Positions 27,101 to 35,954 of a DNA stretch of 64,000 bases are shown in pieces. The notes under the pieces are model-generated. The model saw only the letters and a list, made by a program, of their open reading frames with translations. It was not told where the DNA came from and made no database searches. Position 1 is the stretch's first letter, and each line of letters begins with the position of its first letter. Source of the DNA: Lutjanus erythropterus (Eukaryota > Chordata > Actinopteri > Lutjaniformes > Lutjanidae); assembly GCA_020091685.1 (NCBI GenBank), contig CM034603.1:4965848-5029847 (forward strand). Direction: 5' to 3'. A program made the position numbers and the translations under genes.

Positions 27101-30100
27101 TGTATTACACATCATCCTAGATGTTTAATCAGTCTTCTTCACTTAACTTTATGTTAGCCTCTTTCTCCACTTTACCTTTATATGCATCTGTAAATATCTT
27201 AATCAAACTGGATTTAGCCTTTTTGTGGAATTTGTTGACCAAATTAAATATCATTGCCAGCTTTATCCTCATATACTGGGATAAAAAGTGAATGTTTTGT
27301 AGGTTAGGGTTACATATTTTGACAGTATTTCAAATACTAGATTACATTTAGATGTCAAGACCTCTTTTTCAAATAACAAAAGCAATGCTGTCTGGGAAGT
27401 ATTTCTAATGATAGAAACTAGGCTGATAGCTCAGAGATCAATAGATTTTTATAACAGTTTCATTTAATTTAAATTTCCACTATTTGTGTATTACAGTAAG
27501 ATCAGTGCAATGGCAGCTTTCAGCCTCATTATGTGCAGATCTGTGGTCTGCTCTAATATTCAGGGCAGAGGTTCTGCACTCTTTCCTCCCCCTCCTCTCA
27601 TTAACTTGACATAAGAGCCCACAGAGAACGCTCTCCGTCACCCCCAGCTGGTGGTTTCTCATTCTCTTACTGACCACTGTTCCCTCCACCTGTTTACAAC
27701 ATCGGCCTCTCAAATACAGGTTGCGTTGTCTCCCTGTCTCTCTGTCTGCAGCTCCATCTGATTCACTGGAACAGCACTCTGTTTAACACTTTGGAGGACG
27801 CTCTTGGGAAGAAGAATGGCGTCCTCATCATAGCTCTTTTTGTGCAGGTAAACATCCACATCAAGAACCAGCAGGTTACCATAGTGGCTGATTTGTGTGT
27901 CTGCTTGGCAGTGAGTGATCCTCACAGTAATAATAATGCAATAATACTGTAGTGTAATATCCACATTTGACAAAATATACAAAAGAACTGGGTTTTAAGA
28001 CAAAGATCATTAACTTTATTTTAATCAGTTTTTTCTAATTTGTATTACATTGAAGGTAAGAATATACTGGGTCCAAAACTCTCACAGAGATGGGAAGTGA
28101 CTAAGTACAAATACTATATATCTAAATATCTGTACTTTCTACTGCTTACATTTTCAAAACAGGCTCATTACTTTAGTTTTAATACATTTCAGTGGAATTA
28201 TTATTATTTTTTTGCATCATTGCTGCCCAACTTCCCAACACTGACTGATTTCAGTCTAAATGGATGGAACAATAACACATAGAAAATACTTTTTTTGGTG
28301 TATTCATCAATGAATATCACACAGGGCACATGAAACAAGCCCAAAATGAGTTAAAAGACATAACGAGACGAAATGATGTAAAAGATGTAAACGATGTAAC
28401 AAGACCAAAGCAACGTAAAAGATGCAACAAGATGAAAGTGATGTAACAGACATAAGACGAAAATGACTTATAAGAGATAAACAAGGTAACAAGATAAAAA
28501 AAATAACATAAAAGATGTTACAAGTCAAAAATTACATAAAAGACGTGAATGATGTAACAGGACCAAAACAACACAAAAATACGTAACATTGTGAAAGCGA
28601 TCTAAAAGACAGAGGTAAAAAGAAAAGAGGTAAACGATGTAACAAGATGGAAGTAACCTCAGATGTAACAAGACAAAAAATTACGTAAAAGATATAACAA
28701 GACAATATAACAGTTCGCTTTGCACAGAAACAGCTGGTAGAAATGTCTTTCAGAGGACGACTTCTTATTTTTATATTTTGAGTACATTTTAGAGCCTGTA
28801 CTTTTTCACTTTTACTTGAGTAAAGAAGTTGAATCAGTAGCTGTGCTTTTACCAGAATCGTTTTTTTCACAAGTATTTGTACTGCTTTTGAGAATATGTG
28901 TACTTCTGCCTCCTCTGAAGCGTAACAGGTAACAGTTATCAATACACAGCAAGGCTGGGAACTATCACTTGGCCCTGCAGTGGGTATCAGACTGTGCCGT
29001 CATAAATCTACTGTGTCCTCTGACAGGGGACACCATTCTCTACCCACTGAAGCAAAGAGCAAACAGTCCGGGCTCTCTGTTGTCGTGTTTTGTGCTTCAT
29101 AATGCACCACACATGTTCAATGGGAGACAGGTCTGGACTGCAGGGAGGTCAGTCTAGTACCTGAACTCTTTTACTATGAAGACACACTGTTGGAACACGT
29201 CCACAGTGTGTCTTGGCATCGTCTCGCTGAAATAAGCAGGGATGTCTCTGAAAGCACTTTTCTTATTTTTCATTTTAGCTAGGTGTACTCAGTGAGCTGC
29301 AATTGGGTGTAATACGTGAGAGCAGATTTATCCATGTGTGCTTTTTCAAAGTACCTGCATGCATTTCCCCTCCCATGGCCCTCATTTTTTAAAAATGTTG
29401 ACTCTTTCAGCACGCCAACTGCCTGGAAGTGTTTTCCCTTCCTGGGATTGTAAGTGCTGTTTTTCTGAACGAGTGAACAAATCCATTCCGGATCAGCTTG
29501 AATCATTCTGTGGAAGGGTTTAAGTATGACACAAATTGGAAAGCACCTGCTGCATTCCTATGAAATGACTTTCCCACTGATTTGGTCCTCCGTGTCCCTG
29601 AGAATAATCTTACTTTGAAAGAGATCTGAGTCACAGAGGAAAACACACATAATGGAAAAACACCTCGCAGCTCACGGTTTCCATCTAGTTTCACCCCAGA
29701 CAGGCCCGACCCCCCGAGGTCACAGTCTCAACACAGTCAAACTGACACGTCCTGTTCTTGACAGCTCCTTTAGTCTATACTTCCTGTTTACCATCTTTAA
29801 GGATATGGTGGATATAACCTAAGATCTTCCTCAAACACCGCTGACGTCTTTAAGACAATCACTGACAGCGCTGATAAGACCTACGGATGCTGAAACCTGC
29901 ACTGTGTTGTGTTTTTATCAGATTGGTAAGGAACATCTGGGTCTGAAGGCCATCACTGAAGTCCTACAGGACCTGCAGTACAAGGTGAGAAGAAGACTGG
30001 AAGGATCAGACAGATTAGATGATCATTTATTACATCGGATAAAGATAAATGTCAGATTGTTGTGTTGCTGTGTTTCCATCAGGGGAAGAGCAAGATCATC

Positions 30101-33100
30101 CCCTGCTTCAACCCCAACACTCTGTTACCTGGTGAGCAGAACACTGTTTGATTTCAAATGCAAAATGGATGTATGAAGCCTTTTTTAAATTAAGAGATCA
30201 CTGTCATTCTTTCATCAATCCAGTCTTTCTTTTGTAGGATTTAGTGGCATCTAGCGGTCAGGATGTAAACAGCAATCAATTCAATACCACTCAACTCGTC
30301 TTGTCCAAGCATGTAGGAGAAACCATGGTGGCCACAAAACACGCAAGAAATGCAAAAGGCCCTCTCTAAAGCCAGTGTTTCGGTTTGTCCGTTCTCTAAT
30401 TACAACAGACCGGCCCTGTTTGCAACAGATCAAGCCCCTTTTCAAACCCAACACCAACCCCATCCAAACGTTTATCTGAGAAGCTTAAGATCAAACCAGA
30501 CGGACCAGAATGCAGAAATTCAGAACACGCACTCAGATGACACACTATAATCACTGATGTGTGCTGACAACAATTCAACACAATCTGAGAGCAGCAGAGT
30601 GCAGGGTGCTACGACTTGATATGCTCCGATAAATGCACATTAAGCACAAATACATAGGCTTTACTTTAATAATGCAACAGCTTCACCAAAACATTAAAGA
30701 GCGACACATATACAACAGTGCTTATTATAGTAGATTCACTCCTTTAGACCATTTGGTCAGAATCATTGCACAAATGCCCTACACATTGTTATTTACCAGC
30801 AAATACCCTGCATTAAATTGATGTGGCGACGCCTGCGAGCTAGTTCAGGCAGACAACTCGAGCTGCATTGCCAGTCACGTGACACACCTCACTCTAGATA
30901 GTACATACCAAACGCACCCTTCTGATCTGGCGATCTATTAAAACTGCTAAACCTCCCTTCTCTCCCTCTGCCTGCATGCATTGCTGCCCCGCACAGTGTC
31001 GCTGCCTGCTCTTTTTACCCCACCTCCGCCTCCGCATCCACCTGTCGGCTCCAACAGGGGGGTTTCGAGAGTTTGCTCATCACTCCCCTTATATCTCTAT
31101 GTAACTTAACCTGCAGGGAGTGATGAAGTCTGAGCCTAGACGCCAAACTTAAGTCATGTTTTGCTGCTGAATATAGATTCTAAAACATCAGCATCAGCTC
31201 GTACTCCTTATGAAGGATGTGGTTTGGGTCAGTGGTGAATCGAAGGCCCTGCTTCCTCACTGTCTCCTCAGATATCTCCAGGAGAGACGATGGGGGCAGC
31301 ATGCCAATTATTCCTCCTGCCCTTCTGATCAGGTTTTAGAGTTGCGATCTGAGTTTTAAGGTCAGGTTACAAAACTATGTCGTAATGCCAAAACGAATAA
31401 TAGATTCAGTAACTGCTCTGCAAAACAACAACATTATACTTTGATCAACTCTGTGGACCCTGCATCTTCACAGAAAATGAAGGCGATGACTAATTCTTGA
31501 ACAAACCTACACAACATGATGAGTCCATTGCAACCGACAATCAAAATGAACTTGTATTGCACTTGTTTTGCTAATAGATCTCCCCTAAATCTTACACAGT
31601 GGACCTTTAATGGCAACCATCTGACTCCTCTACAACAAAATGGACCTTCTGGACCGTTAATAATCTCTGATTATTACTCAGTGGAGCACCTATCTACACA
31701 TCTTTCATCAGAGTATAAGACTATTCGTACCATTTCAGACAGGTGGAATGTTTATTATGATGTAAATTCAGGGGATAAAAGCTGCATTCAGTGACACAAT
31801 TTTTAAGCATTTAAAGTATTTAACATTAAATGTTTAATTTGCCCCCAGATCCTTTATTGAGAGACTACTGGGTGTATGAAGGATCTCTGACCACACCACC
31901 TTGTAGTGAAAACGTGACCTGGATCCTCTACCGCTACCCTCTCACCATCTCACAGTTACAGGTAAGACATAAATCCACCGATTTTATAGATCAGTTTAAA
32001 AGGTGGGGGGAAAAAGAGGTGAAAAGCTTTTAAAAGCCTTTTAAGGTTCCAGTTGGAACACCAAACAGCAGACAGACACAGTTAAGAGACTAGCTGGTGA
32101 ACATAATGGAGCATGTTGCAGTTAAAGAGCCAGATGTGTTTTTCAGGGGTTGGTGGAGACCAAACCAGAGCAAATATGGAGAGTACTGAGATGTAGACAG
32201 ACACTTCACCCCAGATTAATGCTAATGTTGATCTGGATGTGTGATAAAGATCTGTTTGCTGATGTGTTCATCATATCAACTTTATGGGTCATAAATGAAG
32301 CATGGCAGCAGTGAGTCAGTTGATCCATTTACAATTTTTTGACAAAATATAGAGCTGTTAGCACCTTGTTGTCATCGTTTGAGCTGAGTTCTCTCTTTTT
32401 CTTACGTCTCATTCAAGAAGTACATTTAATCAATGTGAGGGCAGACAGAACCACTAACCTGAGGCTCTCTGGCATTCACCAGTGCAGGAAGCCCTCTGCT
32501 GATCAATGAGCCTGTCACATTGCCTTTAATAGATATAAACTTTAATTCCCTGACTCGTGGCTCTCTTCCAGCAGGTTGTTGTGGTAATCCTCTGACATTT
32601 ATTTCAGCCTACCGTCCTTTCTGTCCTCTGACCTGCTGACCCTTTGAAATGCTAAGACTTCTAGCTGCCCTCCTGCCTCAGGCTCTGTCCAGAACAATGT
32701 GAATGATTTTATAACATTCCAACCATTTTTTACAATGAAAAATGAATGAAAAGTCTGAAGATTAATTGTATGTATTTAGTATTTGGCATATTTGCACCCA
32801 AGGTGAAATAGTCAATGTGGCTCTTTGCACCCAGGTGTTTATAGCTTAGCATTGCAGAGACAAGCATCCAGGTGTCCATAAATTAAAATGCACAAAAAAT
32901 ATGAAGAAACGATTAATCGATACAACTATCATGTATCTTATCATTTCAGTTTTCTTTTAACTTATTTTTCTGCGTACAGCAAATAAACCAAGCAAGGACA
33001 CAACCTTGTCGTTTCATCAAGAACTCCACCTGGATATCACCCATTCTGAGATGAGATCTGGTTTTCTTTCCCCAGAATTTGACTCAGTTTGTTTCAGCTT

Positions 33101-35954
33101 TCTCTGCCACAGCACAAACGGACTACGCCCATTCAAAAAGAATGAGAAGCCTTGCATTTTTGCCACAGCGCCTGATCCTGTCTGAATGTGGCCTAAGTCA
33201 CTCTAAATCTAAATATGTGTATCATGTCTGTATGTTCAGCGCTTTCCTCCCTGTGCTGCTTCTCCAACTGCTGACCATGTTGATAATCAGCAGGTCAAAC
33301 AACAGTAACTACCTTCCTGTTGTTTTTAGAACACCAGGATGTATCTCACACACTCTTCGCCTCATGTCTCTCCTTACTTTTTAACTTGCGCATCTCACAG
33401 TCAGGGGCGTCTCTGGAGGGGTTATCTAGGAGTTTTGTAGAGTATGATCTCGCCAGTGAAAGGACAGAGAAAACAATGATTTAAATAATAAATCAGAAAC
33501 AAAAAAGGTGTTTTTCATGAGTGTGGAGGATGAATTTAGTCTCACAGCCTGAGGATGGATGCACAATGGAGGTACAATTTCCTTCTGAGGACTTAAAGAA
33601 TAAAGTGTGGAAACTTTATATTATAATTGTATGGTGTCACTCTGCTGTGCTGTGATTAGTAGGACTACTTAGCTTTGAAATACAAATTTTAAACACAGGA
33701 ATAAGAAGCTGTGATATACTGTAATTTAGTAATTCAAATAGACATGACAAATGGTACATTAATGAGTGCATGTGCACAATTCATGCCACCCCTTCGTCCG
33801 TGCCCCACTTGGGCTGCCCCTGTCAAAAAAGTCTGGAAACGTCCTTGCTCACAGTTTGAAAACATCTGAATCAGAGGTATCTTTTCCACAAAGTTCTGCT
33901 TCTTCAGATTGTTGAAAGTCATTCTGGGAAATGTAGAAAAAGTAGGGAGGCAGATTTTGGGAGGATGAGTCTGAAAAGAATTACAACACCGTAACTAGCC
34001 TGTTTTTAACAAGAGCAGAAGTGTTTTAAACAGCAGATCCTGCTTACCCAGAACACACACCTCCAACATCCGGCTATTATTGACTGCTAAAAGACCAAGA
34101 GTGTGTGTGCACAGTGCATATGTCCATGCAAAAGTGTGTGTGTCATTAAACAGTTGCTATGTCTACACGTTGTGCACTTTGACGGTGGGCTATAAATCCC
34201 TCTTCTGTAGGTCAATAACGCGACAGCACAGGAACCGTTCTCCTGTTTGTTTTGGCTGATGTAACCAGCAGCTACCATACAGAACATGTGTATAAAAGTG
34301 ATAATATCTGCAGTGGCATATGAACAGGATGTCAGATTTTGGATTCTTTCTGTCTGATCTTAGTGCCTTGGTGCGAGCAAGAAAACAACAAGAGATGTTT
34401 CTGTCAAAACCTCATGCTCAGTGCTGGATAAACACAGGCTGTTTGTTTGCCCATCTGTCATGTTTTCTTTAGGCAAATGTTCTGCTTGTTAAGCTGAAAT
34501 CACCAGAAACAATGCTAAGAACAGTCTCACAAGACTGTTGTATTCACTGAGTCTCCACAATTATAAAACCTGTCAGCCGTGCTCAGATGATCACATTTCA
34601 TTCCCACACTCTCATTATATCATTACAGGCTCTTTCTCTGTCATTAGGGACTCCACATGGGTCCCAGTCTTCTAATCTTTCCCCCGGCCAGGTTCCTTTT
34701 ATTCAGCACTGAAAGCTTTATCACCTGAGTGTCAAACAGCCGGAGGAAACCCTGAGTGCAGAGCAAATATTTGAAGTCATATGGACTACTTGAATTATCC
34801 TGTGTATCTATCCAAAGGGCAGAAGCAGTGTGTTTAAAGTGCAGTTTCACCCCGAGGTCTGAGCTGAACTGAAATGCTAAAAAGTCCCAAAGGTTGACTC
34901 TCTGTCAGCATCGGCCTTGTCATCTCTTCATCTATCAATGATCGTATTAAATAATGTTCTCTGTCATAGCTGACAAGATCATACATACATTTTACTTCAC
35001 ACATAACTATGTCACTTTGCTTTTGAATTGCTATTGTCTGTTGTAATTGTACTTGTATTGTTAATTGTGAGGGTTGATTTATTTTCTCATTCTGTTCTTC
35101 TTTTACTTTTTAATGATTTATTTGTTAAGATATCCATTTATCTGTATTTATTCCTGTCCTTGCGCTGCTATAACACCATTGTTTCCCCTCTGGGGACAAA
35201 TAAAGAATCTCATCTTCTCTCATCTCGTCTCCTCTCCTTTCCTCTCATTTCATCTTGTCTTGTTTCATCTCATCTCATCTCATCTCATCTCATCTCACTC
35301 ATCTCATCTCCTCTCCTTGCATTTCATCATGTCTCGTCTCGTCTCATGTTTTTGCATCTCATCTCATCTCGCCTCCTCTCATCTCATCTCGTCTCATCTC
35401 ATTTCATCTTGTCTCATCTTGTCTCATCTCATCTCGTCTCATCTCACTCATCTCATCTAATTTTATCTTGTCTTGCCTCATCTCCTTGCATCTCGTCGTC
35501 TCATCTTATCTTCTTGCATCTCATTTCATCTCATTCCATCTCTTTGCATTTTGTCTCGTCTTGTCTCATCTGCTTGCATCTCCTCTCATCTCCTCTCCTC
35601 TCATTTTATCTTGTCTTGTCTCATCTCCTTGCATTGCATTGCACTTGAGTTGACTCATCTAGTCTTGTCTTGTCATCTCATTATATCTTGTCTAACACAT
35701 TATATGTAGGGACCAGACTTTGTCCAAACACTGCACCTCCTCGATGTGGAGCCTTGAGATACGGAGCTGTGACCTTGTTTGGCGTCTAAAATGAAACCTT
35801 CCCTCTTTTGTCTGTGCAGATTGAGGAGTTTCGGAGGCTGCGGTCCCACATCAAAGGGGCAGACCTGTTAGAAGGGAATGATGGGTTGTTGGGGGACAAC
35901 TTCCGTCCCACCCAGCCGCTCAGTGACCGGACGGTTCGTGCTGCCTTTCAGTGA
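12750..35954 (+). CDS. ca8: CA8, carbonic anhydrase-related protein VIII (complete, 8 coding exons)
   Basis: Eight exons splice to 846 nt, 281 aa plus stop. Intron phases are 1,1,0,0,0,1,0 and all introns are GT-AG. Almost the whole length is an alpha-carbonic anhydrase fold: [10 protein letters not shown] (41-50), [20 protein letters not shown] (118-137), [27 protein letters not shown] and the C-terminal RAAFQ. The first zinc-ligand histidine of active enzymes is Arg107 in EVRFHWG; the other two, His109 and His132, remain. This is the CA8 signature and predicts no CO2 hydration. CA8 is known to bind the modulatory region of IP3 receptor 1 and lower its IP3 affinity, chiefly in cerebellar Purkinje cells; loss causes ataxia in mouse and human. 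The human Glu-rich N-terminal run is largely missing here, hence 281 rather than 290 aa. There is no signal peptide or membrane segment, so it is cytosolic. Confidence 0.97.
12967..12999 (+). repeat. Poly-A run
   Basis: About 33 uninterrupted A, 145 bp after exon 1. It adjoins the left end of the next element and may be the degraded or expanded tail of an inserted sequence. Confidence 0.9.
13010..14157. mobile_element. AT-rich DNA transposon remnant with inverted ends
   Basis: The left end TAATAAGTCCATTAATTAAC matches the reverse complement of the right end (TTGTAAAGTGTTACC preceded by TTAATTATTGGACCCTTA). The right-end words belong to a well-known fish miniature transposon. The interior repeats TTAGTTAATACAGTAATA and similar words and contains the hairpin at 13108-13150. 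No transposase. Confidence 0.5.
13108..13150. repeat. Perfect 19-bp inverted repeat (hairpin, 5-nt loop)
   Basis: The left arm TGTCTAAATAATACTTCAC (13108-13126) and right arm GTGAAGTATTATTTAGACA (13132-13150) are exact complements around TAATG. The arms are too short for an ordinary pre-miRNA. More likely a palindromic part of the surrounding AT-rich element. Confidence 0.95.
14367..14560 (+). mobile_element. tRNA-derived SINE (copy 1, in CA8 intron 1)
   Basis: The head has a tRNA-like A box (TGGCTCAGGTGGTAGTG) and B box (GGTTTGACTCC), followed by the body CCTTTGCTGCATGTCATTC, CTGTCATATCTTCAGCTGT and a short A-rich 3' end. It is the same body as the copies at 51266 and 63492. The head carries a duplicated GTGGCTCAG word. 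Confidence 0.75.
16367..16403 (+). repeat. (CTGT)n microsatellite
   Basis: About nine CTGT units with one interruption. Confidence 0.9.
16995..17420 (-). pseudogene. Dispersed repeat carrying a RecQ-like helicase N-terminal fragment (copy 2)
   Basis: On the minus strand an ATG at 17295 opens [20 protein letters not shown], continuing [20 protein letters not shown] and [23 protein letters not shown] word follows in another frame. Copy 1 at 10.4 kb has the same order with FTLLPSGFGKSLI, which identifies the piece as the start of a RecQ-type helicase up to Walker A. Beyond it both copies share the same non-coding text (TTGGATGAACCATCTGTCTA, CTGTTTGGAAAAGGGCA). A longer open frame to 17436 exists but only the part from about 17295 looks protein-like. 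Broken. It lies inside CA8 intron 1, antisense to the gene. Confidence 0.6.
21391..21816 (+). repeat. Two-copy tandem duplication, period 213 bp
   Basis: Copy 1 (21391-21603) and copy 2 (21604-21816) both start AAACCCAGGTAA and share GGTGGCACA, GTTAGTAAGTGAGTAAGT, TTAGTTTTCCTT or TTTGTTTTCCTT, and TAGCTAACAT-like words in the same order. By eye about 75-80% identical. The inner (GTAA)n run differs in length. Confidence 0.85.
22540..22910. mobile_element. Eroded hAT-like miniature element
   Basis: CAATTAGTTGAGAAGGTAAT, GGCAACTGATTAACTGTTTA and TTCAGCTTCTCAAATGTTAC resemble the interior of the 'AGGGCTGCAAC' family whose cleaner copy is at 38169. The ends are not clear. It contains an (ATG)n run at 22719-22736. 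Confidence 0.4.
22978..23012 (+). repeat. (ATC)n microsatellite
   Basis: Eleven to twelve ATC units. It produces the poly-Met frame on the minus strand, which is not a gene. Confidence 0.95.
23571..23762 (+). CDS. ca8: CA8 coding exon 2 (residues 25-88)
   Basis: The acceptor TTCATTCTTAG precedes GTGTAGAATGG. It encodes [20 protein letters not shown] through VRIILKSKS and one base of codon 89. The donor is GTGAGT. It includes the QSPINL strand conserved in all alpha-carbonic anhydrases. Confidence 0.96.
23763..23988 (+). other. ca8: CA8 intron 2 (226 bp)
   Basis: Short phase-1 intron, GT to AG (GTTGCCAG). No repeats seen. Confidence 0.95.
23989..24113 (+). CDS. ca8: CA8 coding exon 3 (residues 89-130, active-site strand)
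   Basis: It encodes [20 protein letters not shown] followed by [20 protein letters not shown] and ME. R107 replaces the first zinc histidine and H109 is kept. The residue equal to human Ser100, a reported disease position, is Thr91 here. The donor GTAGAG departs from consensus at +4/+5 and is followed at once by a long CA repeat. Confidence 0.96.
24124..24184 (+). repeat. (CA)n microsatellite just inside the exon 3 donor
   Basis: About 30 uninterrupted CA units starting 10 nt after the intron begins. CA-rich intronic RNA near donors is a known binding site for hnRNP L, which can enhance or repress splicing. An effect here is inference. Confidence 0.97.
24489..25478. repeat. Inverted repeat pair, possible fold-back element in intron 3
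   Basis: The left arm 24489-24545 (TTAGCCTAGCTTAGCATAAA, GACTGAAAGC) and right arm 25418-25478, read on the minus strand (TTAGCCTAGCTTACCATAAA, GACTGAAGGC), are roughly 75-80% complementary by eye over about 57 bp, about 870 bp apart. The words are those of a common fish dispersed repeat, here in both orientations. Confidence 0.7.
27752..27847 (+). CDS. ca8: CA8 coding exon 4 (residues 131-162)
   Basis: It encodes [20 protein letters not shown] then [12 protein letters not shown], exactly 32 codons. His132 is the third zinc-ligand position. Gly153 corresponds to human Gly162, reported mutated in CA8 ataxia. The donor is GTAAAC. Confidence 0.96.
28085..28917. mobile_element. Miniature DNA transposon with internal minisatellite
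   Basis: The left end is CAGAGATGGGAAGTGACTAA then GTACAAATAC. The right end on the minus strand begins CAGAGGAGGCAGAAGTACAC and has GTACAAATACTTGTG inward. These are the terminal words of the common fish 'CAGAGGTGGGAAGTAACGAA' family. The middle is the degenerate minisatellite 28325-28715. The flanking 8 bp do not match. Confidence 0.6.
28325..28715 (+). repeat. Degenerate ~28-bp minisatellite (locus 1)
   Basis: Many imperfect units built on AAAA followed by TGACGTAAAAGATGTAACAA and GAC(G/A), for example AAAATGACTTATAAGAG, AACAAGATGAAAGTGATGTA. The two long minus-strand frames rich in Cys-Tyr-Ile-Phe-Tyr-Val are translations of this array, not membrane proteins. The same array occurs at 59940-60362 (reverse) and 61845-62490. 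Confidence 0.85.
28960..29255 (-). mobile_element. Tc1/mariner-type transposase fragment (DDE domain)
   Basis: On the minus strand from 29253 downward the frame reads [16 protein letters not shown], then a [12 protein letters not shown] word, one stop where other family members usually have Trp, then [20 protein letters not shown] and [10 protein letters not shown]. The FQ.D(N/D)A..H and (P)[11 protein letters not shown] motifs are the second and third catalytic-Asp regions of Tc1/mariner transposases, here of a maT/ISRm11-like type by resemblance. Both ends are missing, so it is dead. It lies antisense in CA8 intron 4. Confidence 0.8.
29922..29984 (+). CDS. ca8: CA8 coding exon 5 (residues 163-183)
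   Basis: 21 codons: [20 protein letters not shown] then K. The donor is GTGAGA, phase 0. Closely matches vertebrate CA8. Confidence 0.96.
30083..30131 (+). CDS. ca8: CA8 coding exon 6 (residues 184-199 plus one base)
   Basis: It encodes [16 protein letters not shown] and the first base of Asp200. It is only 98 bp after exon 5. Acceptor CATCAG, donor GTGAGC, phase 1. Confidence 0.95.
30132..31848 (+). other. ca8: CA8 intron 6 (1.7 kb)
   Basis: Phase-1 intron. A family-B TTAA element is split across it: its left part at 30232-30395 and its right end at 31567-31613. The 1.1 kb between them looks like a later insertion of unknown type. The acceptor is TTGCCCCCAG. Confidence 0.85.
30232..31613 (+). 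mobile_element. TTAA-flanked miniature element (family B), apparently split by an insertion
   Basis: Left part: GTAGGATTTAGTGGCATCTA, GCATGTAGGAGAAACCATGG, GGCCCTCTCTAAAGCCAGTG. Right end: GCTAATAGATCTCCCCTAAA then TTACACAGTGGACCTTTAA. Together these match the order of the well-known fish family, but about 1.1 kb of unrelated sequence (about 30397-31560) lies between them. I could not classify the inserted piece. Confidence 0.55.
31849..31961 (+). CDS. ca8: CA8 coding exon 7 (residues 200-237)
   Basis: It encodes [20 protein letters not shown] then [25 protein letters not shown] is the Thr199-Thr200 loop of alpha-carbonic anhydrases. The second Thr is retained, whereas human CA8, from memory, has Ile. 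The donor is GTAAGA. Confidence 0.96.
32050..32300 (+). repeat. Dispersed repeat copy (family with 63420-63800)
   Basis: GGTGAACATAATGGAGCATG, TTGCAGTTAAAGAGCCAGAT and GGTTGGTGGAGACCAAA recur, diverged, at 63445-63495 and 63655-63720 (TAGTGAACATAGTGGAGCAT, CTTGGTGAAGACCAAAA). Class unknown. Confidence 0.55.
33402..33847. mobile_element. Non-autonomous hAT element with perfect 8-bp target duplication
   Basis: The terminal inverted repeats are CAGGGGCGTCTCTGGA on the left and CAAGGACGTTTCCAGA on the right (minus strand). The element is flanked on both sides by CTCACAGT (33394-33401 and 33848-33855). An 8-bp duplication with CAGGGGCG-type ends is diagnostic of hAT. 446 bp long, no transposase frame. 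Confidence 0.88.
35028..35212 (+). mobile_element. LINE 3' end (L2/CR1-type untranslated tail)
   Basis: It ends CTGCTATAACACCATTGTTT then CCCCTCTGGGGACAAATAAA and GAATCTCATC, the standard 3' terminus of fish L2-type LINEs ('TTTCCCC..GGGGACAAATAAAG' then a short tandem tail). The coding part is absent, as usual for 5'-truncated copies. Confidence 0.7.
35205..35700 (+). repeat. (TCATC/TCTCA)n pentanucleotide array grown from the LINE tail
   Basis: About 490 bp of CTCAT units, first regular, then interspersed with variants (CTCGTCT, CTTGTCT, CTTGCAT). It begins exactly where the LINE 3' tail repeat would begin. The overlapping long frames in all three plus-strand phases (Ser-His-Leu-Ile-Ser repeats) come from it and are not genes. 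Confidence 0.92.
35820..35954 (+). CDS. ca8: CA8 coding exon 8 (residues 238-281 and stop)
   Basis: It encodes [40 protein letters not shown] and AAFQ, then TGA at 35952-35954. The C-terminus is nearly identical to mammalian CA8. Confidence 0.97.
   Translation: MEEFRRLRSHIKGADLLEGNDGLLGDNFRPTQPLSDRTVRAAFQ

Larger units (their letters stand above)
24114..27751 (+). other. ca8: CA8 intron 3 (3.6 kb)
   Basis: Phase-0 intron. It opens with a (CA)n microsatellite, holds an inverted repeat pair (24489-24545 and 25418-25478), and is otherwise AT-rich with no exon seen. The acceptor is CTGTCTGCAG. Confidence 0.9.
27848..29921 (+). other. ca8: CA8 intron 4 (2.1 kb)
   Basis: Phase-0 intron holding a miniature transposon with an internal minisatellite (28085-28917) and a minus-strand Tc1/mariner fragment (28960-29255). 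The acceptor is TTTTTATCAG. Confidence 0.9.
31962..35819 (+). other. ca8: CA8 intron 7 (3.9 kb)
   Basis: Phase-0 intron. It contains part of a dispersed repeat (about 32050-32300, related to 63420-63800), a hAT miniature element with target duplication (33394-33855), and a LINE 3' end with its expanded tail (35028-35700). The acceptor is TTGTCTGTGCAG. Confidence 0.9.

Noticed and set aside
28307-28942. Hydrophobic minus-strand frames that look like membrane proteins
   Set aside because: Translations of the 28-bp minisatellite; the same pattern appears in all phases at the two other array loci.
35028-35709. Long open frames (up to 206 aa) rich in Ser-His-Leu-Ile in three plus-strand phases
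   Set aside because: They are translations of the TCATC pentanucleotide array; a five-base period keeps all frames alike and open.
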